NCBI GenBank assembly: GCA_003554145.1
Contig: PWFS01000037.1
Span: 1 to 40,697 of the forward strand
Direction: 5' to 3'
DNA: 40,697 nucleotides
From: Halobacteroidaceae bacterium
GTDB taxonomy: Bacteria > Bacillota > Halanaerobiia > B1SED10-174
In this document: piece by piece, positions 1 through 7,795 of the stretch
Numbering within the stretch: position 1 is the stretch's first letter
Layout of the letters: each line of letters starts with the position of its first letter
Position numbers and translations under genes: made by a program
The notes under the pieces: generated by a model
Databases searched by the model: none
What the model saw: only the letters and a program-made list of their open reading frames with translations
Told to the model about the DNA's origin: nothing

Positions 1-53
1 GAATACAATACCCTTTAACCAGCAGGCAGGAAAGGAGAAAGGAGGTTATTACC

Positions 54-1073
54 ATTATTATTGAAAATAGTTCCGTAGCCATGGAATCCAGTTATCGTTT
101 TTTTAGTTATCAGGAAAGAAAGGCATCGGTAAGCTTGAGAAATACCTCCGGACCTAACCCGGATCAATTGGACCTTTCCCCTGAAGCTCAATCCAGACTG
201 AGTAACAGCCCTGTTGCGGAGGAAGAAAAACCCCTCTGGGAATTCAGGTTAAGCCAAGAGGATAAACGAAATATCCTCCTCCTGAAAAAGTTCATGGAAA
301 AGCTGACTGGTCGGGAAATTGAAATTAATATAATTACCGGGGTCACTATCAGTGAGGGGAATTTAAAACCTGAAATCAGGGGCACGGGAATGGACCTGGC
401 TCCCACTTTTGAACTGGATTTTACCCTGGAGGAAACAATTTTCGAACAGGAAGCGATGTCCTTTAAAACCAGGGGGACGATTACCACTTCTCAAGGAGAA
501 AAAGTTGAATTCCACCTGGAACTGGATATGAATCGGGAATTTTTCTCCCGTACCGAATTTTTGCTGGAGGAACAGGGCACCCGTCCTCTGGATCCACTGG
601 TCATCAATTTTGATGGCCGGGGCCCCCGGCTTGACAGTAATAAAATTGCCTTTGACCTGAATGCTGATGGAGAAAAAAACATGATTTCTTTCCTGGAACC
701 GGGTAGTGGTTTCCTGGTCTGGGACCGTAAGGGAAAGGAACAGGTTCAGGATGGTCGGGACCTTTTTGGCCCCGCCACAGGCAATGGCTTTGCAGAGCTG
801 GCGGCCCATGATCATGATCAAAACGGCTGGATCGACCGGGGAGACCCAATTTTTTCCGAGCTGCGCATCTGGACCCGGGGAACAGAAGGGAACAAAAAAT
901 TAATCTGTCTGGATCGAGCTGGAGTCGGCGCCATTTACCTGGGAAACATTTCTACTCCCTATAGTCTGAATGATCGGGATAATAATACCCATGGACTGCT
1001 GCAAAAAACAGGCCTTTTCCTGGGCACAGATCATACCCCGGGAACCATTCATCACCTTGATTTAATGATTTAG
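54..1073 (+). CDS. Hypothetical Ca-binding-like protein with an ATT start
   Basis: No named family is certain. The C-terminal half carries two EF-hand/dockerin-like loops: DLNADGEKNMI around residue 200 and DHDQNGWIDRGD around residue 250. These resemble calcium-binding loops in VCBS/FG-GAP-type and related clostridial proteins. No signal peptide or membrane segment is seen. The first ATG (position 81) has no ribosome binding site. A strong GGAGG at 41-45 sits 8 bases before an in-frame ATT at 54, and no ATG, GTG or TTG lies between. From ATT the protein is 339 residues and begins M-I-I-E-N-S-S-V-A-M, which resembles the start of related clostridial proteins as I remember them. ATT at 57 is a second choice. 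The gene stands alone and ends at a clear terminator. Function unknown. Confidence 0.75.
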   Translation: MIIENSSVAMESSYRFFSYQERKASVSLRNTSGPNPDQLDLSPEAQSRLSNSPVAEEEKPLWEFRLSQEDKRNILLLKKFMEKLTGREIEINIITGVTISEGNLKPEIRGTGMDLAPTFELDFTLEETIFEQEAMSFKTRGTITTSQGEKVEFHLELDMNREFFSRTEFLLEEQGTRPLDPLVINFDGRGPRLDSNKIAFDLNADGEKNMISFLEPGSGFLVWDRKGKEQVQDGRDLFGPATGNGFAELAAHDHDQNGWIDRGDPIFSELRIWTRGTEGNKKLICLDRAGVGAIYLGNISTPYSLNDRDNNTHGLLQKTGLFLGTDHTPGTIHHLDLMI

Positions 1074-1096
1074 TTTTGCCTTTTAGCAATTTTTTG

Positions 1097-1124
1097 GGCT
1101 ACCTTCCTGGTAGCCTTTTTTTTT
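1097..1124 (+). terminator. Rho-independent terminator of the Ca-binding-like gene
   Basis: A 7-bp stem, GGCTACC/GGTAGCC, encloses a TTCCT loop and is followed by nine T residues. It lies 24 bases after the stop codon. Confidence 0.9.
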
Positions 1125-1125
1125 G

Positions 1126-1152
1126 AAAAAAGAAAACCGGGGCATCAGCCCC
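1126..1152 (-). terminator. Terminator of the two-component operon
   Basis: On the minus strand GGGGC-TGAT-GCCCC is followed by GGTTTTCTTTTTT. It sits 48 bases beyond the response-regulator stop codon, so the two converging units each have their own terminator. Confidence 0.75.
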
Positions 1153-1199
1153 GATCACTTTTCCCCAGAGATTTTCAGCCATTACTTCTGAAGCCCGAA

Positions 1200-1901
1200 T
1201 TAACCCTGAATATCAGATCCCAACTGCTTTTCATAATTATCCAGGAGATCCTGATCGACAGCCAGATAATAACCTCCCCGGCGCCCCATTCGCACGCCTA
1301 CTAATCCACTTTCAATCAGGGGGCGAATTATCCCCCGGATATAGGAGGGGGTAATATTCAACTCATCGCCCAGGACACTGGAATCTACTGGAGAGGCGTA
1401 AGAAGATTCCTTTTTCCGAAGGCAATTTATAATTTCATAATGGAGGGTCTGCCATTTTCTTTGCAGGAATTCCTGGACTTTTTGGGCATCATGGCCCACG
1501 GTTTTGTCCAGGATTTTATCCCGGGTCTGATTAATACGGTATTCGTTTATTCCCTCCTGAATTATTTCAATTAACCTTTTTATGGCCACCGGCTTGGTTA
1601 GAAACTTAAAGACCCGCCCTTCATTTACTGCTTTCATGGCATTGTCAACGTCAGCAAAGCCAGTAATCATAATTCGAATACTATCAGGTAATATCTGGCT
1701 GGCTTCTGCCAGAAACTCAATACCATCTCTGCCGGGCATTCGATAATCAGATAAAATTACGGCAATATCCTTATGGGCTTTTATTATTTCCAGCCCCTCT
1801 TCAGTGCTGCTCCCGGTTAAAACATCGAATTCATCCATTAAATGGCGTTTAAAAGCTTCCAGTACCCTGGGCTCATCATCAATAATCAGAATTTTTTCCA
1901 A
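1200..1901 (-). CDS. Response regulator, REC domain plus C-terminal winged helix
   Basis: Residues 1-120 form a receiver domain: acidic pair D8/D9, phospho-acceptor D52 in LSDYRMPGRDG, the switch Thr in MITGF near 80, and the conserved Lys in FLTKP near 102. Residues about 145-233 look like a winged helix (SSVLGDELNITPSYIRGIIRPL then a GRRGGYYL wing), so it probably binds DNA. It is neither a standard OmpR nor an NtrC architecture. The TTG start at 1901 follows GGGGAGG with 7-base spacing. The kinase gene upstream ends 24 bases before it, so the two are co-transcribed and very likely cognate. Target genes are not evident; the nearest candidates are the prepilin and the Ca-binding-like gene. 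Confidence 0.88.
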   Translation of the reverse strand: MEKILIIDDEPRVLEAFKRHLMDEFDVLTGSSTEEGLEIIKAHKDIAVILSDYRMPGRDGIEFLAEASQILPDSIRIMITGFADVDNAMKAVNEGRVFKFLTKPVAIKRLIEIIQEGINEYRINQTRDKILDKTVGHDAQKVQEFLQRKWQTLHYEIINCLRKKESSYASPVDSSVLGDELNITPSYIRGIIRPLIESGLVGVRMGRRGGYYLAVDQDLLDNYEKQLGSDIQG

Positions 1902-1925
1902 GGTAAAACCTCCCCTTTTTTCCTT

Positions 1926-3983
1926 TCAATTTTTTTCTGTTCCCGATATTTTTAAAGGCAGATTTATGGTAAAAGTAGTTCCCTGACCAGGTTCAGAAGC
2001 AACCATTAATTCTCCCTTGTGCTTATTTACAATTATATCGTGGGCAATAGTAAGTCCCTGGCCGGTTCCTTTCCCCACCTCTTTGGTAGTGAAAAAGGGA
2101 TCAAAGATTTTTTCTTTGTTTTCCGAAGAAATCCCTGCCCCATTATCATTGATAATGATTTGAATGATTTCACCCCTGGAAAGGGTACTGATTTTGATCA
2201 GTCCTTTCTCAATTATTCCCTTTTCCCGGGCTTCAGCTATAGCCTGAGCAGAATTAACCACCATATTCAAAATAACCTGATTGATCTCCTCCATCCTACA
2301 AAAAATCTGGGGTAGTCCATTATCCAGATCCAGTTTAACTTCAGTTGCATACTTCCACTCATTTTTTGCTATTTCCAGAGTGCTTTTAATCCCCTCGTTA
2401 ATATTTCCCATCTTCATTTCCGCATCCCCGGGATGAGCAAAGTTTTTCATGGATAATACCAGGCGGTTAACCCTCTTTACCCCCTCAATAGCATCCTCCA
2501 GGGCGTGGGGAACTTCCTTCTTCAATTTATCTATCCTGGGGGGAGGATTTTTTATTTCTCCGTTAATATTCGAAAAAGCCTTCTGTAAAAAGCTCAAATT
2601 ATCCCCGATATATTGCATCGGCGTATTAATTTCATGAGCAATACCTGCAGCCAGCTGACCGATAGATTCCATTTTTTGGGATAATATGGCCCGGTCTTCC
2701 CTGCTTTTAAGCTCAGTAATATCTCCAAAAATCAATATATAACCCAGTGTATCTCCCTGTTCATTTTTTATCGGAGAAAAACTTTCGCTGATTACCCTGA
2801 CCTTACCCTCCCTGGTCTGCAAAATTGTATTGCTTTTCCGGGAAACCCTGTAAATCTTTTTTAAGGGTTCCCCAATAATATTTTCTCCATTCCAACCGGT
2901 TATTTCCATTGCAGCCCGGTTTATCATCCGGATCCTCTCTTCTTTATCCGTGGTTATTACTCCCTCCCTGATACTGCGCAGGGTAATATCCAGCAGCTCT
3001 TTCTCCGCAACCAGTTTTCTTTCCGTTTCTTGGCGGGCTTCAGTTTCCTGTAAAAAATACTTATTTAAATCTCGTAGTTCCCGATTGCGGTCCTCCAGAT
3101 CCTTCTGAAGTTCAATCTCCCGGCTAATATCTCGAGCCTGCAGTAAAACTTCCCCTTTTCCTGTTGCTGCCCTATTTAGATATTTCAAAGTCCACTGCCA
3201 GCAGGTTTTTTTGCGGTTAATTCCCCTCCTGATATGGCAAAATCCCCTTTTCTCTTTAATCTTCACTATCTCCTCAAGGGCAATTTTTAGTTCTTCTTTC
3301 CAACCCGGGGGCAGGAGGGTCATTATTTTTTCCCCTTCCCCATTACCTTCAAATTGTAAAATTTCCCGGGCCCGCTCATTGAAGTCAATAATTTCCCCCT
3401 GTGTATCCAAATGAAGGCTTAGTGTGTCCGCTTCCTGGAGGGCCTCTTCCCGCCGCCGCTTCTGACTCTGTTCCATAATTGTTATAAATAACGCCCCTCC
3501 ACCAGGACAGGTTTTTCGGGAACAGATAGAATAAAATGCGGGCTGTCCCTCAACTTCTATCCAACTGCCTGCATGGTCATCCAGGAAATTGGATCTGGAA
3601 TTCAATTGTGGCTGGAAAAATTCCCGGAATCTCCTCCCTCCTGCCAGTATCTGTCCCTGTTCGTTTAAAAAACCGAGCTCAATTCCCCGGGGATTGCCCC
3701 AGGACCCAATAATGGTTAACGTTGGAGCAATAATCCAGGGGGCTGCTACCCACAAAAGAAACAATAGCAGGCCTGTGGCCCCATTAACAATTAGCATTTC
3801 ACTGCCAGCAAGAAAAAAAAGAACAGCAAAAAGAGTTCCAGCAATAACCCTGATCTGCAGAGAGAAAAAAGCCATTCCCCCGGCAGCTAAAATCCCCAGA
3901 GCAATCAGCCAGACCATATTATTCCCCGGTATAATAAGAAAAAAGGGAAGCCCCAAAAAACAAATTCCATTAAATTTCAACAC
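1926..3983 (-). CDS. Membrane PAS-domain sensor histidine kinase
   Basis: A 685-residue kinase. The first ~95 residues contain about four hydrophobic segments. PAS-like regions follow at about 185-290 and 330-430, separated by a charged coiled-coil stretch (about 290-330). The dimerisation/phospho-acceptor helix has H450 in AAGIAHEINTPMQYI, and the GHKL ATPase has an N box (NMVVNSAQAI), G1 box (DNGAGIS) and G2 box (GKGTGQGL). The PAS region lacks an obvious Cys or His ligand set, so the signal is unknown. The first start candidates are GTG at 3983 and TTG at 3980; both touch the purine run GGGGGAGG, so the exact N-terminus is unsure. It is the first gene of the operon with the response regulator. 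Confidence 0.9.
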   Translation of the reverse strand: MLKFNGICFLGLPFFLIIPGNNMVWLIALGILAAGGMAFFSLQIRVIAGTLFAVLFFLAGSEMLIVNGATGLLLFLLWVAAPWIIAPTLTIIGSWGNPRGIELGFLNEQGQILAGGRRFREFFQPQLNSRSNFLDDHAGSWIEVEGQPAFYSICSRKTCPGGGALFITIMEQSQKRRREEALQEADTLSLHLDTQGEIIDFNERAREILQFEGNGEGEKIMTLLPPGWKEELKIALEEIVKIKEKRGFCHIRRGINRKKTCWQWTLKYLNRAATGKGEVLLQARDISREIELQKDLEDRNRELRDLNKYFLQETEARQETERKLVAEKELLDITLRSIREGVITTDKEERIRMINRAAMEITGWNGENIIGEPLKKIYRVSRKSNTILQTREGKVRVISESFSPIKNEQGDTLGYILIFGDITELKSREDRAILSQKMESIGQLAAGIAHEINTPMQYIGDNLSFLQKAFSNINGEIKNPPPRIDKLKKEVPHALEDAIEGVKRVNRLVLSMKNFAHPGDAEMKMGNINEGIKSTLEIAKNEWKYATEVKLDLDNGLPQIFCRMEEINQVILNMVVNSAQAIAEAREKGIIEKGLIKISTLSRGEIIQIIINDNGAGISSENKEKIFDPFFTTKEVGKGTGQGLTIAHDIIVNKHKGELMVASEPGQGTTFTINLPLKISGTEKN

Positions 3984-4048
3984 CTCCCCCTATAATTAAC
4001 GGAATAACTGCCGTTTTTTTTAATTTTTTCTCTCCAGTGGGACCAAAA

Positions 4049-4094
4049 AAATACTGCAGCACCAGGATTTACTCCGGGGTTTACAGCAGTATTT
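4049..4094 (-). terminator. Probable long-loop terminator after the prepilin gene
   Basis: Inverted arms AAATACTGC (4049-4057) and GCAGTATTT (4086-4094) are followed on the minus strand by a T-run ending in TTTTTTTGG. The 28-base loop is long but GC-rich. A second inverted repeat, ACGAGGAAG/CTTCCTCGT (4123-4131 and 4158-4166), lies between it and the gene and has no T-run. Confidence 0.5.
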
Positions 4095-4183
4095 ACCGGG
4101 AAAAGGGAATTAAAAAAGCAGAACGAGGAAGACTCCTTTTTCAGTAACAGCAGCAACCTTCCTCGTCCTTAAAGCTTGATTAT

Positions 4184-4591
4184 TCAGTTATTTTCAAAAG
4201 AAATTTTGTGAAGATAAATTGTGGCTTCAGATCTTTGCTTTTGACCTTCACCCTCATAACCAGAATAGATACTGGCCGAGATATGCGATTCGCTTCCATC
4301 CTGATCAAAGTCCAGCTGGTATCTTTCCAGGAAAATACTGGCCTGTAGATCTTCACCCAGGAATACTCCCAGATCCTGCTCACAGTTCAGGCTTCCTTTC
4401 CCATTTTCTATTTCATAATAATTCCAGGCCTGTCTTACTGCCTGTAATTCGGCCAGAGTGGCCGCCTCAATCCCCCTTTCCCGGAAACCATCAAACCGGG
4501 GAATAGTTACCATAGCCAGTAGACCCAGTATCGAAATGACAACCAGCAGTTCCACCAGAGTAAATCCTTTTTCCCTATCTATTTTGTTCAC
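4184..4591 (-). CDS. Type IV/II prepilin-like protein
   Basis: This has a canonical class III prepilin signature: REKG|FTLVELLVVISILGLLAMVTIPRF, with prepilin peptidase cleavage expected after Gly, N-methyl-Phe at +1 and Glu at +5. The hydrophobic helix continues into a short globular domain (about 105 residues). Its acidic DFDQDGSESHI stretch could bind calcium, as in type II major pseudopilins. No assembly ATPase, PilC/GspF or prepilin peptidase gene is nearby, so it is an orphan. The start is uncertain: ATG at 4633 gives an untypically long acidic leader, GTG at 4591 gives a 9-residue leader but abuts the purine-rich site, and ATA at 4582 would give MDREKG with ideal spacing. I list the GTG. 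Confidence 0.8.
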   Translation of the reverse strand: MNKIDREKGFTLVELLVVISILGLLAMVTIPRFDGFRERGIEAATLAELQAVRQAWNYYEIENGKGSLNCEQDLGVFLGEDLQASIFLERYQLDFDQDGSESHISASIYSGYEGEGQKQRSEATIYLHKISFENN

Positions 4592-4663
4592 CCCCTTCCC
4601 GGAACCTTTATCATTTATTTCTATATTTTCCATTTTTTTCCTGCAAGGAATGTAATGTTTCCT

Positions 4664-4692
4664 TTGAGAAGTTTTGCTCAATGATATATAAT
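4664..4692 (+). promoter_or_regulatory. Sigma-A promoter of rtcB
   Basis: TTGAGA (4664-4669), a 17-base spacer, then a perfect TATAAT (4687-4692). The predicted transcript start near 4699 lies downstream of the ATG at 4696. That excludes this ATG as the rtcB start and leaves an 18-base leader that is mostly the ribosome binding site. Confidence 0.8.
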
Positions 4693-4716
4693 TAGATGAA
4701 GAGGGAGGTGTTTTTT

Positions 4717-6129
4717 ATTAATCTAGTAACTGCAGGAAAAAACAAGTTTAAAATTTCTCGGCAGGGAAAAATGCAAACCGAATGTCACCTCTACCTTACT
4801 CCCGCCCTGGCTGAAAAGCTGGAACAGGATTGTATCCAACAACTTGTGGCAGCTGCTTCTCTGCCCGGATTGGTTGGTCCTGTCCTGGCCATGCCCGATG
4901 TTCACACCGGTTTTGGTCTTCCGATCGGGGGTATTATGGCCATGGATGGAACTGAAGGCCTTGTTTCTGCCGGGGCAGTGGGCATGGATATCAACTGTGG
5001 AGTTCGGCTGCTACAGACCAGCATTGATTATAAAGAACTCACTGATAAGCAGCTTAAACAGATTATGAAAAATATTCTGGACCGAGTTCCTGTGGGGCTG
5101 GGCAAGGCCCGCCCCTACAAGGGTGCTATGGCTTCAATTAATAAGAAGATCTTTCGGAAAGGGGCCCGGGCCCTGGTCGAAGCTGGTTATGGAAGGTGGG
5201 ATGACCTGGATAACACTGAAGAAAAAGGTGCTTTCTCCCTGGCCGATCCCAGGGCTCTAAGCAAAAAAGCCCTTTCCCGGAGCGATCAGTTGGGCACTCT
5301 GGGATCGGGCAACCATTTTATAGAACTGGGTTATGTGGAGCAGGTATTCAATTCTCAGGCTGCAGGAAAAATGAATCTGCAGCAGGGCAAACTAACCATC
5401 CTCATCCATACCGGAAGTCGAGGCTTCGGCCATCAGATTTGCACCGATTTTTCTTCCAGCATGGTTCAGGACGCAGCCAGGTATAAAATTGATCTTCCCA
5501 ATAAAGGTCTGGCTGCAGTTCCTATTGAATCGCCTGAAGGTCAAAAATACCTGCAGGCAATGGGCTGCGCGGTCAACTTTGCTTTTGCCAATCGTCAGTT
5601 AATTGCCCACCTGGTACGGGAAGCTGTCGGGGAGGCATTGCATGAAGTTCCTCACAGGCTGGGCTTAAATCAGGTTTATGACGTTGCTCACAATATTGCC
5701 AAGTTCGAAGAACATAAAAAGAAAAGGGTCTTGATCCACCGCAAGGGAGCTACTCGCGCCCTACCTCCTGATGACCCCCTGAATCCCCCTGCCTATAAAA
5801 AAACCGGCCAGCCCGCAATTATTCCCGGAAGCATGGGCACCGGCTCCTATGTAACTATTGCCCGAAAAAAAGCAGCGGAAACTTACTTTTCGGTAAATCA
5901 CGGGGCCGGCCGGGTTCTTTCCCGCTCCCAGGCCAAAAAACAGATTTCCAAAAATGATTTTGACCGGCAGATGGGTGATGTGCAGTACAACATCAGGGAT
6001 TATCGGAAAATTGTGGACGAAGCCCCTGGCGCCTATAAAGATATTGACGATGTGATTAACACCCTGGCTGATATTGATATTACCGAAAAAGTATGCCGTC
6101 TGAAACCACTGGCGACAATAAAAGGCTAA
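4717..6129 (+). CDS. rtcB: RNA ligase RtcB, probable ATT start
   Basis: RtcB joins RNA 2',3'-cyclic-phosphate or 3'-phosphate ends to 5'-OH ends using GTP and Mn, in RNA repair or tRNA splicing. Family motifs are complete: MPDVHTGFGLPIGG, GMDINCGVRLL (metal Cys), GSGNHFIELG, HTGSRGFGHQ, VAHNIAKFEEH, the guanylylated-His region LIHRKGATRA, and the C-terminal VNHGAGRVLSRSQAKK. Start: ATG 4696 precedes the predicted transcript start. GTG 4708 lies inside the ribosome binding site GGGAGGTG (4703-4710). The in-frame ATT at 4717 is 8 bases after GGAGG and gives M-N-L-V-T-A-G-K-N-K-F, a normal RtcB beginning, and 470 residues. No archease gene is adjacent; the gene is monocistronic and ends at a strong hairpin. 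Confidence 0.93.
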   Translation: MNLVTAGKNKFKISRQGKMQTECHLYLTPALAEKLEQDCIQQLVAAASLPGLVGPVLAMPDVHTGFGLPIGGIMAMDGTEGLVSAGAVGMDINCGVRLLQTSIDYKELTDKQLKQIMKNILDRVPVGLGKARPYKGAMASINKKIFRKGARALVEAGYGRWDDLDNTEEKGAFSLADPRALSKKALSRSDQLGTLGSGNHFIELGYVEQVFNSQAAGKMNLQQGKLTILIHTGSRGFGHQICTDFSSSMVQDAARYKIDLPNKGLAAVPIESPEGQKYLQAMGCAVNFAFANRQLIAHLVREAVGEALHEVPHRLGLNQVYDVAHNIAKFEEHKKKRVLIHRKGATRALPPDDPLNPPAYKKTGQPAIIPGSMGTGSYVTIARKKAAETYFSVNHGAGRVLSRSQAKKQISKNDFDRQMGDVQYNIRDYRKIVDEAPGAYKDIDDVINTLADIDITEKVCRLKPLATIKG

Positions 6130-6153
6130 AAAAGTCCCCCCGGGGACTTTTTT
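6128..6153. terminator. Bidirectional terminator between rtcB and the ATPase gene
   Basis: AAAAGTCCCC and GGGGACTTTT arms with a minimal loop and flanking A and T runs. It overlaps the stop codons of both convergent genes, so it can end transcription in either direction. Confidence 0.88.
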
Positions 6154-6496
6154 ATTTCTTCATAAAAACGGTAATCTCTGTCCCCTCTCCCGGAGAAGTT
6201 TTAACCCGAGCAGCATCTGTCATCATCCCCACCAGGGAAAGACCGGTACCCTGAAAACTCTGCCCCGCCAGAGAGCCATAATAATCTTCCAGTTCTTCTC
6301 GACGAGGCCTCTCCAATTTTTTCTTTACTTCCTCTAATTTTTGTTGATCCATTCCTTCTCCATTATCTTTAACTTTGATCACTACTTCATCTCCAGAAAA
6401 ATCAACATCTACCTCAATCCTCGTAGCCCCTGCTTTTAAGGCATTATTGTAAAGTTCATCCACAATTCCCCTGGTGTTTCGTCGATGTGAATGCAT
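6152..6496 (-). CDS. Stand-alone GHKL (histidine-kinase-like) ATPase
   Basis: A 114-residue protein that is only the ATP-binding fold: N box DELYNNALKAGAT, G1 box KDNGEGMD, G2 box GTGLSLVGMM, and a terminal beta segment SPGEGTEITVFM. It has no phospho-acceptor His, so it cannot be a classical sensor kinase. Anti-sigma-factor or other regulatory ATPase roles fit the fold but are not shown. Its ATG follows directly on the stop codon of the DUF1576 gene and has GGGGAGGG eight bases upstream inside that gene, so translation is tightly coupled. It is the last gene of the leftward run. Confidence 0.82.
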   Translation of the reverse strand: MHSHRRNTRGIVDELYNNALKAGATRIEVDVDFSGDEVVIKVKDNGEGMDQQKLEEVKKKLERPRREELEDYYGSLAGQSFQGTGLSLVGMMTDAARVKTSPGEGTEITVFMKK

Positions 6497-7741
6497 CTAT
6501 TTGCCCTCCCCTTTTTTCTTCTTCTTACTTCCCCCCTGATTAATCCACCTGCTGACTCCAACAAAAATGGTTCCCACCAGGCCTCCCGCAAATCCATTAT
6601 TATAAAGGTTCATTCCCCCATGAAATGGTCCGGAGTGCATAACAACTCCCAGGTGCACTATACCAGCCAGAATTCCCACCAGGGGACCAAAATTTCCTGC
6701 AACCGGGGCCAGGGTAGTTCCAAAGAGAGCGGCCAGCAGGGGTCCCGGGTCAGCAGGGCTGTGAGAACTGAAAAGGGCTGCCAGAAAAACCCCCAGCATT
6801 AGCGGCCATATATTTTTTACATGCTTGCCAAAGGCAGCAAAGCCCACCATGGTGAAAACACCACCCAGAGTTGGGCCGTTAAATTCACCTCCCACAATAA
6901 GGATGTAACTCAAACCAATCAGGCCTACGAGACCCATATTGAATAGGGTTGCTGGCATTCCTTCCTCGGTTACAAAATCAGAAACCAGGGTGCCAGGATA
7001 TTTCCAGAGCTTTCGGGTAGTTTTCCAGCCCGACCAGCCCACAATAAGCATTACCCCAAAATAAATGAAAAAAACCAGGCCCAGGAGCAACTGCTGCTGG
7101 GTATACCATAGCTCTGCAAGCAACAATTCTTCTCCCGCCAGCATCAGCATTGCAGTTAAGTATATTCCCACAACGCCACAGGTAAAGCCAACATTGTAAA
7201 GGTTAAAACCCTGATGATTGTGTAAAACGTGGGAGGCCATGGCGGGTAAAATCATACCTGTGACCATTCCCAGTATGACCCCCGCAGGATATCCCCAGTC
7301 CAGCCCAAAAGCTACCTGGGAAATGAGAGGTCCCAGGGCAGTTCCAAATAAAGCTACAACAATTACTGACCGAAAATTGTCCTTTTTTAATACCGCCGCC
7401 AGGGCTACCCCCGCAATTATTGGCCAGATATTAATAGGGGTTTTGCCAAAAAGGCCAAAACCAGCCATGGTAAAAACTGCAGCAATGGTGGGGCCCGAAA
7501 AATGGGTTTTACTGAAAAAAATCAGACCAAGCCCCATCAAACCTACCAGACCTGAATTAATCAGGGTAGCACCCACTCCACCTACAGCAAAATAATCAGA
7601 AATCAAAATACCGGGAACCTTCATTATGGCCAGAAAGCCATCCCAGGTGTATTTCAGAGTTTCTCCCGGCCATAAAAGGCCAATAATTATCAGAGCCAGC
7701 ATATAAAGGGTAAAAATCCGGTACCGCGTTTTTTCCTCCAT
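6497..7741 (-). CDS. DUF1576-family polytopic membrane protein
   Basis: A 414-residue, very hydrophobic protein with roughly 10-12 membrane segments that I assign to the uncharacterised DUF1576 family. The two halves are related: SGLVGLMGLGLIFF...FSGPTIAAVFTMAGF near residues 60-100 aligns with MGLVGLIGLSYIL...FNGPTLGGVFTMVGF near 268-305, and both continue into GK...NIWP. This suggests gene duplication and two-fold pseudo-symmetry, as in many transporters or channels. The ATG at 7741 has a weak AAGGGG upstream. It is followed with no gap by the GHKL ATPase. Substrate unknown. Confidence 0.82.
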   Translation of the reverse strand: MEEKTRYRIFTLYMLALIIIGLLWPGETLKYTWDGFLAIMKVPGILISDYFAVGGVGATLINSGLVGLMGLGLIFFSKTHFSGPTIAAVFTMAGFGLFGKTPINIWPIIAGVALAAVLKKDNFRSVIVVALFGTALGPLISQVAFGLDWGYPAGVILGMVTGMILPAMASHVLHNHQGFNLYNVGFTCGVVGIYLTAMLMLAGEELLLAELWYTQQQLLLGLVFFIYFGVMLIVGWSGWKTTRKLWKYPGTLVSDFVTEEGMPATLFNMGLVGLIGLSYILIVGGEFNGPTLGGVFTMVGFAAFGKHVKNIWPLMLGVFLAALFSSHSPADPGPLLAALFGTTLAPVAGNFGPLVGILAGIVHLGVVMHSGPFHGGMNLYNNGFAGGLVGTIFVGVSRWINQGGSKKKKKGEGK

Positions 7742-7795
7742 TAAAACAAAACCCCTTTTCCCTTTTTTCCTCTAATCTTTAAATAAATTAAACCT

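Noticed and set aside
4717-6129. rtcB as part of a toxin-antitoxin or defence island
   Set aside because: No partner gene; single gene with its own promoter and terminator, ordinary RNA repair ligase.
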